Origin: Lachnospiraceae bacterium UBA7110
Lineage (GTDB): Bacteria; Bacillota; Clostridia; Lachnospirales; Lachnospiraceae
Direction: 5' to 3'
DNA: 19,714 nucleotides
NCBI GenBank assembly: GCA_002492295.1
Contig: DKYC01000134.1
Coordinates: 1 to 19,714, forward strand
Within the stretch, counting starts at the first letter, position 1; every line of letters starts with the position of its first letter. The notes beneath the pieces are model-generated. The model did not search any database. It was not told the origin of the DNA and was given only the letters and a program-made list of their open reading frames with translations. A program made the position numbers and the translations under genes. Positions 7,231 through 15,393 of the stretch are shown one piece after another.

Positions 7231-8358
7231 ATGAAAAAGAAAGTAGTATCATTGGTGATGGCGGCAGTGATGACTGCGGCGCTTGCGGGCTGTGGCAGCA
7301 GTAACGGCGCAGGAACACAGGAAGCACAGCCCGAGCAGGGCGGACAGACGCCTGCACAGACACAGGAACAGGCAGACGCGAATGTACAGGAGGAAAAAAC
7401 ACAGCCTGCACAGACGCAGGACGGTACCGTTTACAAGGTCGGCATCGTGCAGTATGTGGATGACGCGTCGCTTAATCAGATTGAGAAGGCGATTGAAGCA
7501 GAGCTTACAGCTAAGGGCGAGGAGCTTGGTGTGACATTTGATTTTGAAGATTACACGCATAACGGTCAGGCGGATTCTTCGGTGCTGAACCAGATTGCAA
7601 CGGATTTGGTGGCAGACGGGGTTGACGTGATTATTCCGATTGCAACGCCTGCTGCAATGATTATGCAGAACGCGACAGAGGACAATCAGATACCGGTTGT
7701 ATTTTCGGCGGTTTCAGACCCTGTCGGAGCAGGACTTGTAGCATCCAATGACGCGCCGGGCGCGAACATTACAGGAACATCGGACGCGATTGATACGGAG
7801 GCGATTTTCGGACTGATTATGGCAGGAAATCCTGATACCAAAAAGGTGGGTTTGCTGTATGATAAGAGTCAGGCAGCTTCCATACAGTCGATTGCGGACG
7901 CAAAGGCATACTGTGATGCGAACGGGCTTACATATGTGGAAAAGACAGGAACAACCTCTGCGGAGGTTCAGGCAGCAGCGGATGCGCTCGTGGCAGAACA
8001 GGTAGACGCGGTCTTTACACCGCAGGATAATACGATTATGACGGCGGAGCTTGCAATCTTTGAGAAATTTACGGAAGCAAAAATTCCCCACTATACAGGA
8101 GCTGATTCGTTTGCATTGAACGGAGCGTTCTGCGGATTTGGCGTGAACTATGAAAATCTCGGTACGGTTACGGCGGATATGGTGGCTGACGTGCTTGTAA
8201 ACGGTGCAGACCCTGCAACAATGCCGGTACAGACACTTTCGGACGGTATCATTATGGTAAACACGGAAACGGCGGAGGCAGTCGGTATTGACTATTCCGT
8301 ATTTGAGGGGATGTGCTCTGAGCTGATTGAAACCGTTACGGCAAAGGAATTCGAGTAG
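7231..8358 (+). CDS. ABC transporter substrate-binding lipoprotein, TrpX-like (PF04392)
   Basis: This is the extracytoplasmic receptor of an ABC importer, 375 residues. The signal peptide MKKKVVSLVMAAVMTAALAG ends in lipobox LAGC (C21 lipidated). A Gln/Thr/Ala-rich flexible tether spans about residues 25-67. The binding domain has the PF04392 pattern: YKVGIVQYVDDASLNQIEK, a stretch on tokens of unknown loyalty to one ligand (DLVADGVDVIIPIATPAA), PVVFSAVSDPVGAGLV and NITGTSDAID. Characterised relatives such as TrpX take up tryptophan or other aromatic amino acids, but the specificity here cannot be read from sequence. GGAGG at 7217-7221 lies 9 nt before the ATG. It is the first gene of a three-gene set with permease and ATPase. 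A terminator precedes it by 45 nt; I see no strong promoter in that gap, only a weak TATAAG at 7207-7212. Confidence 0.92.
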   Translation: MKKKVVSLVMAAVMTAALAGCGSSNGAGTQEAQPEQGGQTPAQTQEQADANVQEEKTQPAQTQDGTVYKVGIVQYVDDASLNQIEKAIEAELTAKGEELGVTFDFEDYTHNGQADSSVLNQIATDLVADGVDVIIPIATPAAMIMQNATEDNQIPVVFSAVSDPVGAGLVASNDAPGANITGTSDAIDTEAIFGLIMAGNPDTKKVGLLYDKSQAASIQSIADAKAYCDANGLTYVEKTGTTSAEVQAAADALVAEQVDAVFTPQDNTIMTAELAIFEKFTEAKIPHYTGADSFALNGAFCGFGVNYENLGTVTADMVADVLVNGADPATMPVQTLSDGIIMVNTETAEAVGIDYSVFEGMCSELIETVTAKEFE

Positions 8359-8380
8359 GACAAAAACCATAGGGGGAAAC

Positions 8381-9337
8381 ATGGGCTCCATCATTACATT
8401 ATCAATTGTGCAGAGCGCGCTTGAACTTGGAATGATTTATGCGCTTGTCGCGCTTGCGCTGTTTATTTCATTTTCTATTTTGAATATCGCGGATTTGTCC
8501 ACCGACGGCTGCTTTACGCTTGGCTGTGCAGTGTGTGCATCCGTGACGATTGCAGGGCATCCGCTGCTTGCGCTGTTTGCGGCAATGGCGGCGGGCATCT
8601 GCTCCGGATTTGTGACGGCTTTTTTGCAGACCAAAATGGGCATTCAGTCCATTCTTGCGGGCATTATTGTTAATACAGGACTTTATACGGTCAATATTGC
8701 AGTGATGGGTTTTGCGTCCAACCTCAATCTGTTTAACTGTGATTCGGTTTTTACGTGGGCGAAGGCGGCGATGCCGACAAGCTGGTATAAGCTGATTGTG
8801 GCGGCGGTAATTGTGATTGTTATCGGAATACTGGTATCGGTATTCTTAAATACAAGGCTTGGACTTTCCATTCGCGCCACGGGCGATAATCCGGATATGG
8901 TGCGTGCGTCGAGTATCAATACGTCTTTGATGATTACAATTGGGCTTTGTGTGGCAAATGCACTGACAGCGCTTTCGGGCGGACTGCTTGCGCAGTATCA
9001 GAAGTCGTGCGACATTAATCTTGGTACGGGAATGGTCACGATTGCGCTTGCAAGCCTGATTATCGGGGAAACGCTGATTGGAAAAGGCGGTATGCTAAAA
9101 CGAATAGCAGGAGTTATTATAGGTAGCTGTCTGTACCGTTTTATTGTGGCAATTGCGCTTCGGATGAATGTGCCTGCGGAATGCCTGAAGCTGGTATCGG
9201 CGTTAATCGTGGCGGTTGCAATTGCATTTCCGTATTTAAAAACGAAGTTTTCCTTTTACAAGGCAAGACGTGCGTCACGGGAGCAAAACCAGCGCTACAT
9301 TAAAGAGCTTGTGGAGGTGGCAGGTCATGAAGAGTGA
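8381..9337 (+). CDS. ABC transporter permease, TrpY-like (BPD_transp_2 / LIV type)
   Basis: This is an integral membrane permease of 318 residues that would form the channel for the substrate delivered by the preceding lipoprotein. It has about eight or more hydrophobic segments, for example SALELGMIYALVALALFISF near the N-terminus and the stretch LIVAAVIVIVIGILVSVFL mid-protein. The cytoplasmic region GLSIRATGDNPDMVRASSIN, followed by GLCVANALTALSGGLLAQYQ, matches the LivH-like family and marks the coupling to the ATPase. The C-terminus is a basic cytoplasmic tail. ATG 8381 was chosen because a G-run AGGGGG (8371-8376) lies 4 nt upstream and a hydrophobic N-terminus follows; an in-frame start at 8327 would overlap the receptor gene. 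The gap to the receptor gene is 22 nt, and it overlaps the ATPase gene by 11 nt, indicating one operon. Confidence 0.93.
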   Translation: MGSIITLSIVQSALELGMIYALVALALFISFSILNIADLSTDGCFTLGCAVCASVTIAGHPLLALFAAMAAGICSGFVTAFLQTKMGIQSILAGIIVNTGLYTVNIAVMGFASNLNLFNCDSVFTWAKAAMPTSWYKLIVAAVIVIVIGILVSVFLNTRLGLSIRATGDNPDMVRASSINTSLMITIGLCVANALTALSGGLLAQYQKSCDINLGTGMVTIALASLIIGETLIGKGGMLKRIAGVIIGSCLYRFIVAIALRMNVPAECLKLVSALIVAVAIAFPYLKTKFSFYKARRASREQNQRYIKELVEVAGHEE

Positions 9338-10157
9338 ACAGATGCTGATTATGAAGCATGTCAGTAAGACCTTTCACCCTGGAACGGTGAATGAAAAGTG
9401 TGCGCTTGACGATGTGGAGCTTGTGCTGGGAAAAGGTGATTTTGCGACAATTGTCGGAAGCAACGGCGCGGGAAAGTCCACGCTGTTTAATGCAATTACG
9501 GGTTCGTTTTTTGTCGATAAGGGGCTGATTATGCTTGACGGCGAGGACATTACATACCGCAAGGAATATGTGCGCAGCAAGGTTATCGGGCATTTGTTTC
9601 AGGATCCTTTAAAGGGCACGGCGCCGCACATGACAATCGAGGAGAATATGGCGCTTGCATATCTGCGTGCCTCAACGTCGAAGAATGCATATTTTAGCAG
9701 GATTAAGGCGGCAGATAAGAAAAAATTTCAGGAACAGCTTGCGCTTTTGGGCATGGGGCTTGAGGACCGCATGAAAAATCCGGTCGGCCTTTTGTCGGGC
9801 GGGCAGAGGCAGGCTTTGACGCTTTTGATGGCAACGATGGTAACGCCGAAAATCCTGCTGTTGGATGAACACACGGCGGCGCTTGATCCGGCGACGGCGG
9901 AAAAGGTTTTAAATCTGACTAAACAGATTGTCGCTAAGCGGCAGATTACATGCCTTATGGTCACACACAATATGCATCAGGCGCTAGAGCTTGGAAACCG
10001 TACGCTGATGATGGATGGCGGCAGGATTGTGCTGGATGTGTCGGGTGACAGGCGGGCGCGCATGACGGTGGAGGATTTGCTGAGTGAGTTTGCAAAGCGT
10101 GCGGGTAAGGAGCTTGACAATGACCGTATCCTTGCAACGGTCAAAAAATCATCTTAG
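9327..10157 (+). CDS. ABC transporter ATP-binding protein, TrpZ-like
   Basis: This is the cytoplasmic ATPase subunit of the importer, 276 residues. Walker A GSNGAGKS lies at 44-51, the Q-loop Gln at 92, signature LSGGQ at 156-160, Walker B ILLLDE at 176-181 and the switch His at 214 in VTHN. All catalytic residues are present. ATG 9327 is supported by GGAGGT at 9313-9318 with an 8-nt spacer. The start lies inside the end of the permease gene (11-nt overlap), so translation is likely coupled. A conserved D-loop reading EHTAALDP replaces the commoner EPTSALDP, which is usual in this subfamily. Only a weak hairpin follows before alaS, so some readthrough into alaS is possible. Confidence 0.95.
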   Translation: MKSEQMLIMKHVSKTFHPGTVNEKCALDDVELVLGKGDFATIVGSNGAGKSTLFNAITGSFFVDKGLIMLDGEDITYRKEYVRSKVIGHLFQDPLKGTAPHMTIEENMALAYLRASTSKNAYFSRIKAADKKKFQEQLALLGMGLEDRMKNPVGLLSGGQRQALTLLMATMVTPKILLLDEHTAALDPATAEKVLNLTKQIVAKRQITCLMVTHNMHQALELGNRTLMMDGGRIVLDVSGDRRARMTVEDLLSEFAKRAGKELDNDRILATVKKSS

Positions 10158-10163
10158 GGCAGT

Positions 10164-10182
10164 GGATACCGCGGTATTTTTT
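10164..10182 (+). terminator. weak terminator-like palindrome after the ABC operon
   Basis: ATACCGCGGTAT (10166-10177) is a perfect palindrome that runs into six Ts. As RNA it gives at best a 4-bp stem with a CGCG loop, extended by two G-U pairs. It may be an inefficient terminator between the importer and alaS. Confidence 0.3.
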
Positions 10183-10234
10183 GGATAAAAGGATAAAAGA
10201 AATTATATCATATAATAATATGGAGGAATGAATC

Positions 10235-12892
10235 GTGAAGAACTACGGAGTAAATGAGCTTAGAAGAATGTTTCTTGAATTTTTTGAAAGCAAAGGGCAT
10301 TTGGCAATGAAGAGCTTTTCGCTGGTACCCCATAATGATAACAGCCTGCTGATTATCAATTCAGGAATGGCGCCGCTAAAGCCGTATTTTACGGGGCAGG
10401 AAATCCCGCCGAGAAGACGTGTGACGACATGCCAGAAGTGTGTCAGAACGGGCGATATTGAGAATGTCGGAAAGACCGCAAGACATCTGACCTTTTTTGA
10501 GATGCTCGGCAATTTTTCATTCGGGGATTATTTTAAGCATGAGTCGCTTGCGTGGAGCTGGGAATTTCTGACGAAGGTAGTCGGATTGGAGCCGGAGCGG
10601 CTTTATCCTTCGATTTACTGTGAGGACGAAGAGGCATTTGATATTTGGACAAAGGAAATCGGTGTGCCGGCAGAGAAGATTACGCGTTTTTACAGGGATC
10701 CTGAAACGGGGGAGTGCGATAATTTCTGGGAGCATGGCGCGGGACCGTGCGGACCGTGTTCGGAGATTTATTACGACAGGGGGATTGCATATGGCTGCGG
10801 AAAGCCGGACTGTAAGGTAGGCTGTGACTGTGACCGTTTTATGGAAGTTTGGAATAACGTATTTACACAGTTTGATGGCGACGGCAAAGGCAATTACGCG
10901 GAGCTTGCGCAGAAAAACATTGATACCGGAATGGGCTTGGAGCGTCTTGCAGTTGTTGTGCAGAATGTGGATTCGGTGTTTGACATTGACACAATGAAGG
11001 CAATCCGTGACAAGGTGTGTGGGCTTGCGGGCGTCGCTTATGAGACGGACGAGAAGAAGGACGTTTCCATTCGTCTGATTACGGATCATATGCGCTCGGC
11101 GACGTTTATGATTTCGGACGGAATTATGCCGACAAATGAGGGCAGGGGTTATGTGCTTCGAAGATTAATCCGGCGTGTGGCGCGTCATGGCAGACTGCTT
11201 GGCATTGAGGGCAAGTTTACGACAAAAATCGCTGAGGTGATTATCGACAGTTCCAAGGACGGTTATCCGGAGCTTGAGGAGAAAAAGGACTTTATCTTCA
11301 AGGTGCTTTTGCAGGAGGAGGAAAAGTTCAGCAGGACAATCGATCAGGGGTTGACGATTCTTGCGGATATGGAGCGTGCGCTTGCGGATAAGGGTGAGAA
11401 GACGCTTTCGGGTGCAGACGCGTTTAAGCTGTATGATACGTATGGTTTTCCGCTTGATTTGACGATTGAAATTCTTGAGGAGAAAGGGATTGCGGTTGAT
11501 CAGGACGGTTTTCAGACGGCGATGGACGAGCAGCGCAAAAAGGCGCGGGAAACACGTAAGGTTTCGAATTACATGGGCGCAGATGCCACGATTTATGAAC
11601 AGATTGACAAAAATATAACAAGTGAGTTTGCAGGATATGATACCTTGACGCTGGAGATGCCGATTACGGCGCTTACGACAGAGGATGAGATTGTCGATGC
11701 GCTTACGGACGGACAGACAGGTGCGGTGATTGTGGCAAAGACGCCGTTTTATGCGACAATGGGCGGTCAGGTTGGCGATAAGGGTGTGATTACGGCGGGC
11801 GACGCGGAATTTGTCGTTCACGATACGATAAACGTGGTCGGGAACCGGATTGCGCATATTGGTACCGTGACGAAGGGAATGCTCAAGGTGGGCGATTGCG
11901 TTACGTTAAGTGTTGACGCCGTAAACCGTGCAAAGACCTGCAAGAATCATTCGGCGACACATTTAATGCAGAAGGCGCTGCGCGAGGTGCTTGGAACGCA
12001 TGTTCAGCAGAAGGGCTCATATCAGGACGGCGAACGGACACGGTTTGACTTCAGTCATTTTGAGGCGATGACGGACGAGGAGCTTGCAACGGTTGAGAAG
12101 ATGGTCAACGATAAGATTGCGGAGCAGATTGCAGTGGAAACGAATGTCATGACAATGGACGAGGCAAAGAAAACTGGCGCAATGGCATTGTTTGATGAGA
12201 AATACGGCGAAAAGGTACGCGTTGTATCAATGGGTGATTTCTCCAAGGAGTTCTGCGGCGGTACGCATGTAAAGAATACAGGTGAGATTGCGGCGTTTAA
12301 AATTGTGTCGGAGAGCGGCGTGGCGGCAGGCGTGCGCCGTATTGAGGCGCTCACGGGCGAGAATGTGCTTGATTATTATAAAAGAATAGAGGATGAGCTT
12401 GACAGGGCAGCAAAGGCAGCAAAGGCGACGCCTGCCAACCTTGTGGAGAAGATTGAGCATATGATGGCGGAAATCAAGGCGTTGCAAAGTGAAAACGAAT
12501 CGCTTAAGAGCAAGGCTGCAAAGGATGCGCTTGGCGACGTTATGGACAAGGTGACGGATGTAAACGGCGTGAAACTGCTTGCGGCGCGCGTGGACGGCGT
12601 GGACATGAACGGGCTGCGCGATTTGGGCGATCAGCTGAAAGCGAAACTTGGTGACGGCGTGGTTGTGCTTGCGTCCGGTGTGGACGGCAAGGTCAGTCTC
12701 GTGGCGATGGCGACGGACGGTGCGATGGCAAAGGGTGCGCATGCCGGGAATCTGATTAAAGGAATCGCAGGGCTTGTCGGCGGCGGTGGCGGCGGACGTC
12801 CGAATATGGCACAGGCAGGCGGTAAGAATCCGGCTGGAATTGACAAGGCGGTTGAAGAGGCGAAGACTGTGCTTGCAGGTCAGGTAAAATAA
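10235..12892 (+). CDS. alaS: alanyl-tRNA synthetase
   Basis: This enzyme charges tRNA-Ala and removes mischarged Ser or Gly. It has 885 residues, the full length. The class II catalytic core covers about 1-230, with SFSLVPHNDNSLLIINSGMA, RHLTFFEMLGNFSFGDYF and GMGLERLAV (motif 3 region, 232-240). A tRNA-recognition helical domain follows. The editing domain has zinc ligands H572 and H576 (NHSATH) with C674 and H678 (CGGTH). A coiled-coil at about 715-765 joins the C-Ala domain, which ends with a glycine run GGGGGGRPN near 849-857. The start is GTG 10235, with GGAGG at 10222-10226 eight nt upstream; ATG 10228 is out of frame. A cysteine-rich insert CGKPDCKVGCDC (188-199) is ordinary for clostridial AlaRS. 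No T-box fits in the 77-nt gap upstream. Confidence 0.98.
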   Translation: MKNYGVNELRRMFLEFFESKGHLAMKSFSLVPHNDNSLLIINSGMAPLKPYFTGQEIPPRRRVTTCQKCVRTGDIENVGKTARHLTFFEMLGNFSFGDYFKHESLAWSWEFLTKVVGLEPERLYPSIYCEDEEAFDIWTKEIGVPAEKITRFYRDPETGECDNFWEHGAGPCGPCSEIYYDRGIAYGCGKPDCKVGCDCDRFMEVWNNVFTQFDGDGKGNYAELAQKNIDTGMGLERLAVVVQNVDSVFDIDTMKAIRDKVCGLAGVAYETDEKKDVSIRLITDHMRSATFMISDGIMPTNEGRGYVLRRLIRRVARHGRLLGIEGKFTTKIAEVIIDSSKDGYPELEEKKDFIFKVLLQEEEKFSRTIDQGLTILADMERALADKGEKTLSGADAFKLYDTYGFPLDLTIEILEEKGIAVDQDGFQTAMDEQRKKARETRKVSNYMGADATIYEQIDKNITSEFAGYDTLTLEMPITALTTEDEIVDALTDGQTGAVIVAKTPFYATMGGQVGDKGVITAGDAEFVVHDTINVVGNRIAHIGTVTKGMLKVGDCVTLSVDAVNRAKTCKNHSATHLMQKALREVLGTHVQQKGSYQDGERTRFDFSHFEAMTDEELATVEKMVNDKIAEQIAVETNVMTMDEAKKTGAMALFDEKYGEKVRVVSMGDFSKEFCGGTHVKNTGEIAAFKIVSESGVAAGVRRIEALTGENVLDYYKRIEDELDRAAKAAKATPANLVEKIEHMMAEIKALQSENESLKSKAAKDALGDVMDKVTDVNGVKLLAARVDGVDMNGLRDLGDQLKAKLGDGVVVLASGVDGKVSLVAMATDGAMAKGAHAGNLIKGIAGLVGGGGGGRPNMAQAGGKNPAGIDKAVEEAKTVLAGQVK

Positions 12893-12922
12893 ACAAAATT
12901 AGAATAATATTTTGAAAAACTA

Positions 12923-12950
12923 TTGACGTATGCGTAATATGTGGTATAAT
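12923..12950 (+). promoter_or_regulatory. strong extended -10 sigma-A promoter of rpsU
   Basis: TTGACG (12923-12928) and perfect TATAAT (12945-12950) are 16 bp apart, with an extended -10 TG at 12942-12943. Transcription should begin near 12957. A dyad CTTAAT/ATTAAG (12952-12957 with 12963-12968) covers the predicted start and could be an operator or a 5' hairpin. Confidence 0.88.
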
Positions 12951-13026
12951 TCTTAATGTGCGATTAAGTATACCCGAACAGTCTGGCACACAATAATAGG
13001 ACTGGAGGGAGGTTAGGTGTGATAGT

Positions 13027-13203
13027 ATGTCAAATGTTATCGTAAAAGAAAACGAGACTTTGGATAGCGCTTTGCGTAGATTTAAGAGAAGCTGTGCGAA
13101 AGCAGGAATCCAGCAGGAAATTCGTAAAAGAGAGCATTACGAAAAGCCAAGCGTAAAACGTAAGAAGAAGTCTGAAGCGGCTAGAAAGCGTAAATATAAT
13201 TAA
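13027..13203 (+). CDS. rpsU: 30S ribosomal protein S21
   Basis: This 58-residue, very basic protein is a small-subunit component near the 3' end of 16S rRNA that helps initiation. The sequence starts MSNVIVKENETLDSALRRFK and ends in a Lys/Arg-rich tail (KRKKKSEAARKRKYN), both classic for bacterial S21. Two ribosome binding sites are possible: GGAGGT at 13008-13013 (13 nt before ATG, part of a longer purine run from 13004) and AGGTG at 13015-13019 (7 nt before ATG). It is a single-gene unit, with a strong promoter at 12923-12950 and a terminator at 13224-13255. Its codons are rich in AAA, CGT and GTA, unlike the GCG/CTT-rich neighbours, as expected of a highly expressed gene. Confidence 0.97.
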   Translation: MSNVIVKENETLDSALRRFKRSCAKAGIQQEIRKREHYEKPSVKRKKKSEAARKRKYN

Positions 13204-13223
13204 TTCGTTTTGTAATGAAGAGT

Positions 13224-13255
13224 AAAATCCTTGGCTGTTTTGTCAAGGATTTTTT
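13224..13255 (+). terminator. intrinsic terminator of rpsU
   Basis: AAAATCCTTG (13224-13233) pairs with CAAGGATTTT (13244-13253), a 10-bp stem with a 10-nt loop. The Ts at 13250-13255 complete the terminator. The A-run on the left side would allow weaker function on the opposite strand too, but no convergent gene is present. Confidence 0.88.
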
Positions 13256-13383
13256 ACCTTTTACGCACACGGGCATCTAAATGAAATAGGCCGGCAGGCT
13301 GACGGATGCACGGCGCACGGGTAAGGAAAAGCTTTTCCCTGCTCGGTTCTTAGTGATGTTTTGTTATGAGGAGTGAAATAATA

Positions 13384-13974
13384 ATGTGGTTATATAAATA
13401 CCAGTTGGCGGGATATGATTTATATCATCTGATTGCCTGTTTTTTTCTGTTCAGCATCATAGGCTGGATGGTTGAGTCGGTTTATATGTCCTTTTGTAAT
13501 AAAAAACTTACGAACAGGGGATTTATGACAGGTCCGTTCTGTCCGATATACGGTGTGGGAGCGACGCTTGGATATATTATCCTTCATCCGCTTGCCAAAA
13601 ATCTGATTATGCTTTACATAGTAGGCGCGGCACTTGCAACCGTTTTTGAATTTTTGGTGGCAAGGGTGATGATGAAGCTTTTTGGGGAAGTCTGGTGGGA
13701 CTATAATGAAAAGTTCTGCAACTATAAGGGTGTCGTATGTCTTGAAAGTACGCTTGCGTGGGGACTTTATGCGGTTATCATCATCACGTTTCTGTTTGAC
13801 AAGGTGATGCGCTTTGTGGACAAATGGCCCTTTGAATGGGGGATTAAGACAATCGTACTGATTTGTGTTATGGGGGCGGTTGACTTTGGATATCATTTTG
13901 CGATGTCAGTGAAAATTAATGAGGAGACAAGAGAAGAAATTTCAGAAATTTATCATAAACTGATTAAAAGATAA
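13384..13974 (+). CDS. PF06541-type integral membrane protein (putative ABC transporter type IV / CmpB-like)
   Basis: This membrane protein of 196 residues has about five hydrophobic segments. It carries the family's signature stretches: a first helix LIACFFLFSIIGWMVESVYM, then NRGFMTGPFCPIYGVGATLG, a WWDYNEKFCNYKGVVCLEST segment and a final helix before a charged tail. The family is labelled a putative ABC-transporter component, but no ATPase gene is adjacent and no function is established. ATG 13384 was chosen because AGGAG at 13369-13373 precedes it with a 10-nt spacer; the in-frame ATG at 13366 has no site and would add six residues. It has its own terminator 17 nt after the stop, so it appears to be transcribed alone. 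Confidence 0.88.
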   Translation: MWLYKYQLAGYDLYHLIACFFLFSIIGWMVESVYMSFCNKKLTNRGFMTGPFCPIYGVGATLGYIILHPLAKNLIMLYIVGAALATVFEFLVARVMMKLFGEVWWDYNEKFCNYKGVVCLESTLAWGLYAVIIITFLFDKVMRFVDKWPFEWGIKTIVLICVMGAVDFGYHFAMSVKINEETREEISEIYHKLIKR

Positions 13975-13990
13975 ATGAATGCGATTAATG

Positions 13991-14019
13991 AAATGCGGGT
14001 GCAAAAGCCTGCATTTTTA
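13991..14019 (+). terminator. intrinsic terminator of the PF06541 gene
   Basis: AAATGCGGG (13991-13999) pairs with CCTGCATTT (14008-14016), nine pairs with one G-U, around an 8-nt loop. A T-rich tract follows. Confidence 0.82.
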
Positions 14020-14113
14020 TTTTGGCGCACGGGGCGTATTGACGTTTCATGCATAGAACGGATCAGGGAAGCATAAATTGCATATAAGAGAACAGAACGG
14101 ATGCGGGAGCTTT

Positions 14114-15289
14114 ATGATTCGCTGGAAACGCTTTATTTGTTATTTACTTGTTTTTGTGACGACTGTACTTTTTTTATATGGGAATACTGTGTATGCACAG
14201 GGGGAGGCGCTTACCTTAAGCTCTCCGTCGGCAATTCTTATGGAGGCGTCAACGGGAACAGTGCTGTTTGAGAAAAACCCGGATGAGGTCAGGAGTCCTG
14301 CAAGTATTACCAAGATTATGACATTGCTTTTGACTTTTGAGGCACTGGAAAAGGGAAGAATTAAGCTGGAGGATGAAGTGAGCACCAGCGCTTATGCAAA
14401 ATCAATGGGTGGTTCGCAGGTGTTTTTGGAAGAGGGCGAAATACAGACGGTGGATACGCTCATCAAATGCATCGCAGTGGCAAGCGGAAATGATGCGTCC
14501 GTTGCGATGGCGGAGTACATTGCGGGCAGTGAGGCGGAGTTTGTCAATCAGATGAATGAAAAAGCGGCGGCGTTAGGCATGACAAACACACATTTTCTCG
14601 ATTGCTGCGGACTGACTTCGGACAGTGGGCACCACACTACGGCCAGGGACGTGGCAGTGATGTCGCGGGAGCTGATTACGCGTTATCCGCAGATTTATAA
14701 TTATACAACCATTTGGATGGAAGATATCACCCATGTAACCAGACAGGGTACAAAAAGTTTTACGCTGTCAAGCACGAATAAACTTTTAAAACAGTATCAG
14801 TGGACAACGGGATTAAAAACCGGTTCGACGAATGCGGCAAAATACTGTTTCAGTGCGACGGCAAACAAAGAAGGGATTGACCTGATCGCCGTGGTAATGG
14901 GGGCGCCGGATTATAAAATCCGGTTTGCCGAGGCAAGGAGCATGCTTGAGTATGGCTTTGCAATGACAAGGATTTATACGGATGAAAACAGGGAGATGCT
15001 GCCCCCGCTTAAGGTGACGGGCGGAAAAGCAGATGAGGTGATGATTACCCCCAAGGAAGCTTTCCGGTATCTTGACGTGACAGGGGCGGATTTTTCAAAG
15101 ATTGAGAAACACTACAATTACCGGGAAGCGCTTGAAGCGCCGATAGAGGAGGGCACAAAGGTCGGGGAAATTGTTTATACGCTGGATCAGAAGGAAATCG
15201 GAAGTGTGGAGATTATTGCCATGGAGACAGTGGAAAGGGCATATTATATTGATTATCTGAAACGGGTATTCCTGAAGTATTTGATTTAA
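14114..15289 (+). CDS. D-alanyl-D-alanine carboxypeptidase, DacF/PBP5 type (first copy)
   Basis: This penicillin-binding serine carboxypeptidase (peptidase S11) removes the terminal D-Ala from peptidoglycan stem peptides outside the cell. It has 391 residues. A signal peptide with core YLLVFVTTVLFLYG ends at VYA, with cleavage expected after A28. The three active-site motifs are intact: SITK at 64-67 (S64 nucleophile), SGN at 124-126 and KTG at 235-237. A PBP5 C-terminal beta domain follows, and the last residues (YYIDYLKRVFLKYLI) look like the amphipathic membrane anchor of the family. ATG 14114 has GGGAG at 14105-14109 with a 4-nt spacer; an upstream in-frame TTG at 14078 is unlikely. A terminator separates it from the previous gene. 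A paralogue lies at 18454-19680. Confidence 0.95.
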   Translation: MIRWKRFICYLLVFVTTVLFLYGNTVYAQGEALTLSSPSAILMEASTGTVLFEKNPDEVRSPASITKIMTLLLTFEALEKGRIKLEDEVSTSAYAKSMGGSQVFLEEGEIQTVDTLIKCIAVASGNDASVAMAEYIAGSEAEFVNQMNEKAAALGMTNTHFLDCCGLTSDSGHHTTARDVAVMSRELITRYPQIYNYTTIWMEDITHVTRQGTKSFTLSSTNKLLKQYQWTTGLKTGSTNAAKYCFSATANKEGIDLIAVVMGAPDYKIRFAEARSMLEYGFAMTRIYTDENREMLPPLKVTGGKADEVMITPKEAFRYLDVTGADFSKIEKHYNYREALEAPIEEGTKVGEIVYTLDQKEIGSVEIIAMETVERAYYIDYLKRVFLKYLI

Positions 15290-15312
15290 AAGATGATTAT
15301 CCTGAAAAAATG

Positions 15313-15321
15313 TGATATACT
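15313..15321 (+). promoter_or_regulatory. possible extended -10 promoter before the metallophosphoesterase
   Basis: TGATATACT forms an extended -10 box with no good -35 upstream. Just downstream is an imperfect hairpin, GGAAACGCT (15325-15333) with AGCGTTTTCC (15340-15349, one bulged T), near the expected start of transcription. The T-run is too short and too embedded for a convincing terminator. Confidence 0.35.
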
Positions 15322-15393
15322 TAGGGAAACGCTGACTAAAGCGTTTTCCGCGACGGATTTGCGCTGCAATACATTTAAGGAAGGGATACGGGA

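Noticed and set aside
7714..8394. 226-codon minus-strand frame opposite the substrate-binding lipoprotein gene
   Set aside because: The product is Cys/Arg/His-rich with no recognisable domain, and the plus-strand gene is well supported, so it is a shadow.
10211..10216. Perfect TATAAT just upstream of alaS
   Set aside because: Transcription would start about at the ribosome binding site, and no -35 lies at 16-18 bp; it is probably part of an AT-rich spacer.
10422..10834. Cysteine-rich insert CGKPDCKVGCDC in alanyl-tRNA synthetase as a novel domain
   Set aside because: It matches the insert that I recall from ordinary clostridial AlaRS; nothing else in the protein is unusual.
10517..11857. 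Long minus-strand open frames (10517-11089, 11165-11857) opposite alaS
   Set aside because: They lie wholly inside alaS, which has intact motifs throughout. Their translations are basic and Cys/His/Arg-rich without family features, as expected for the reverse strand of a gene.
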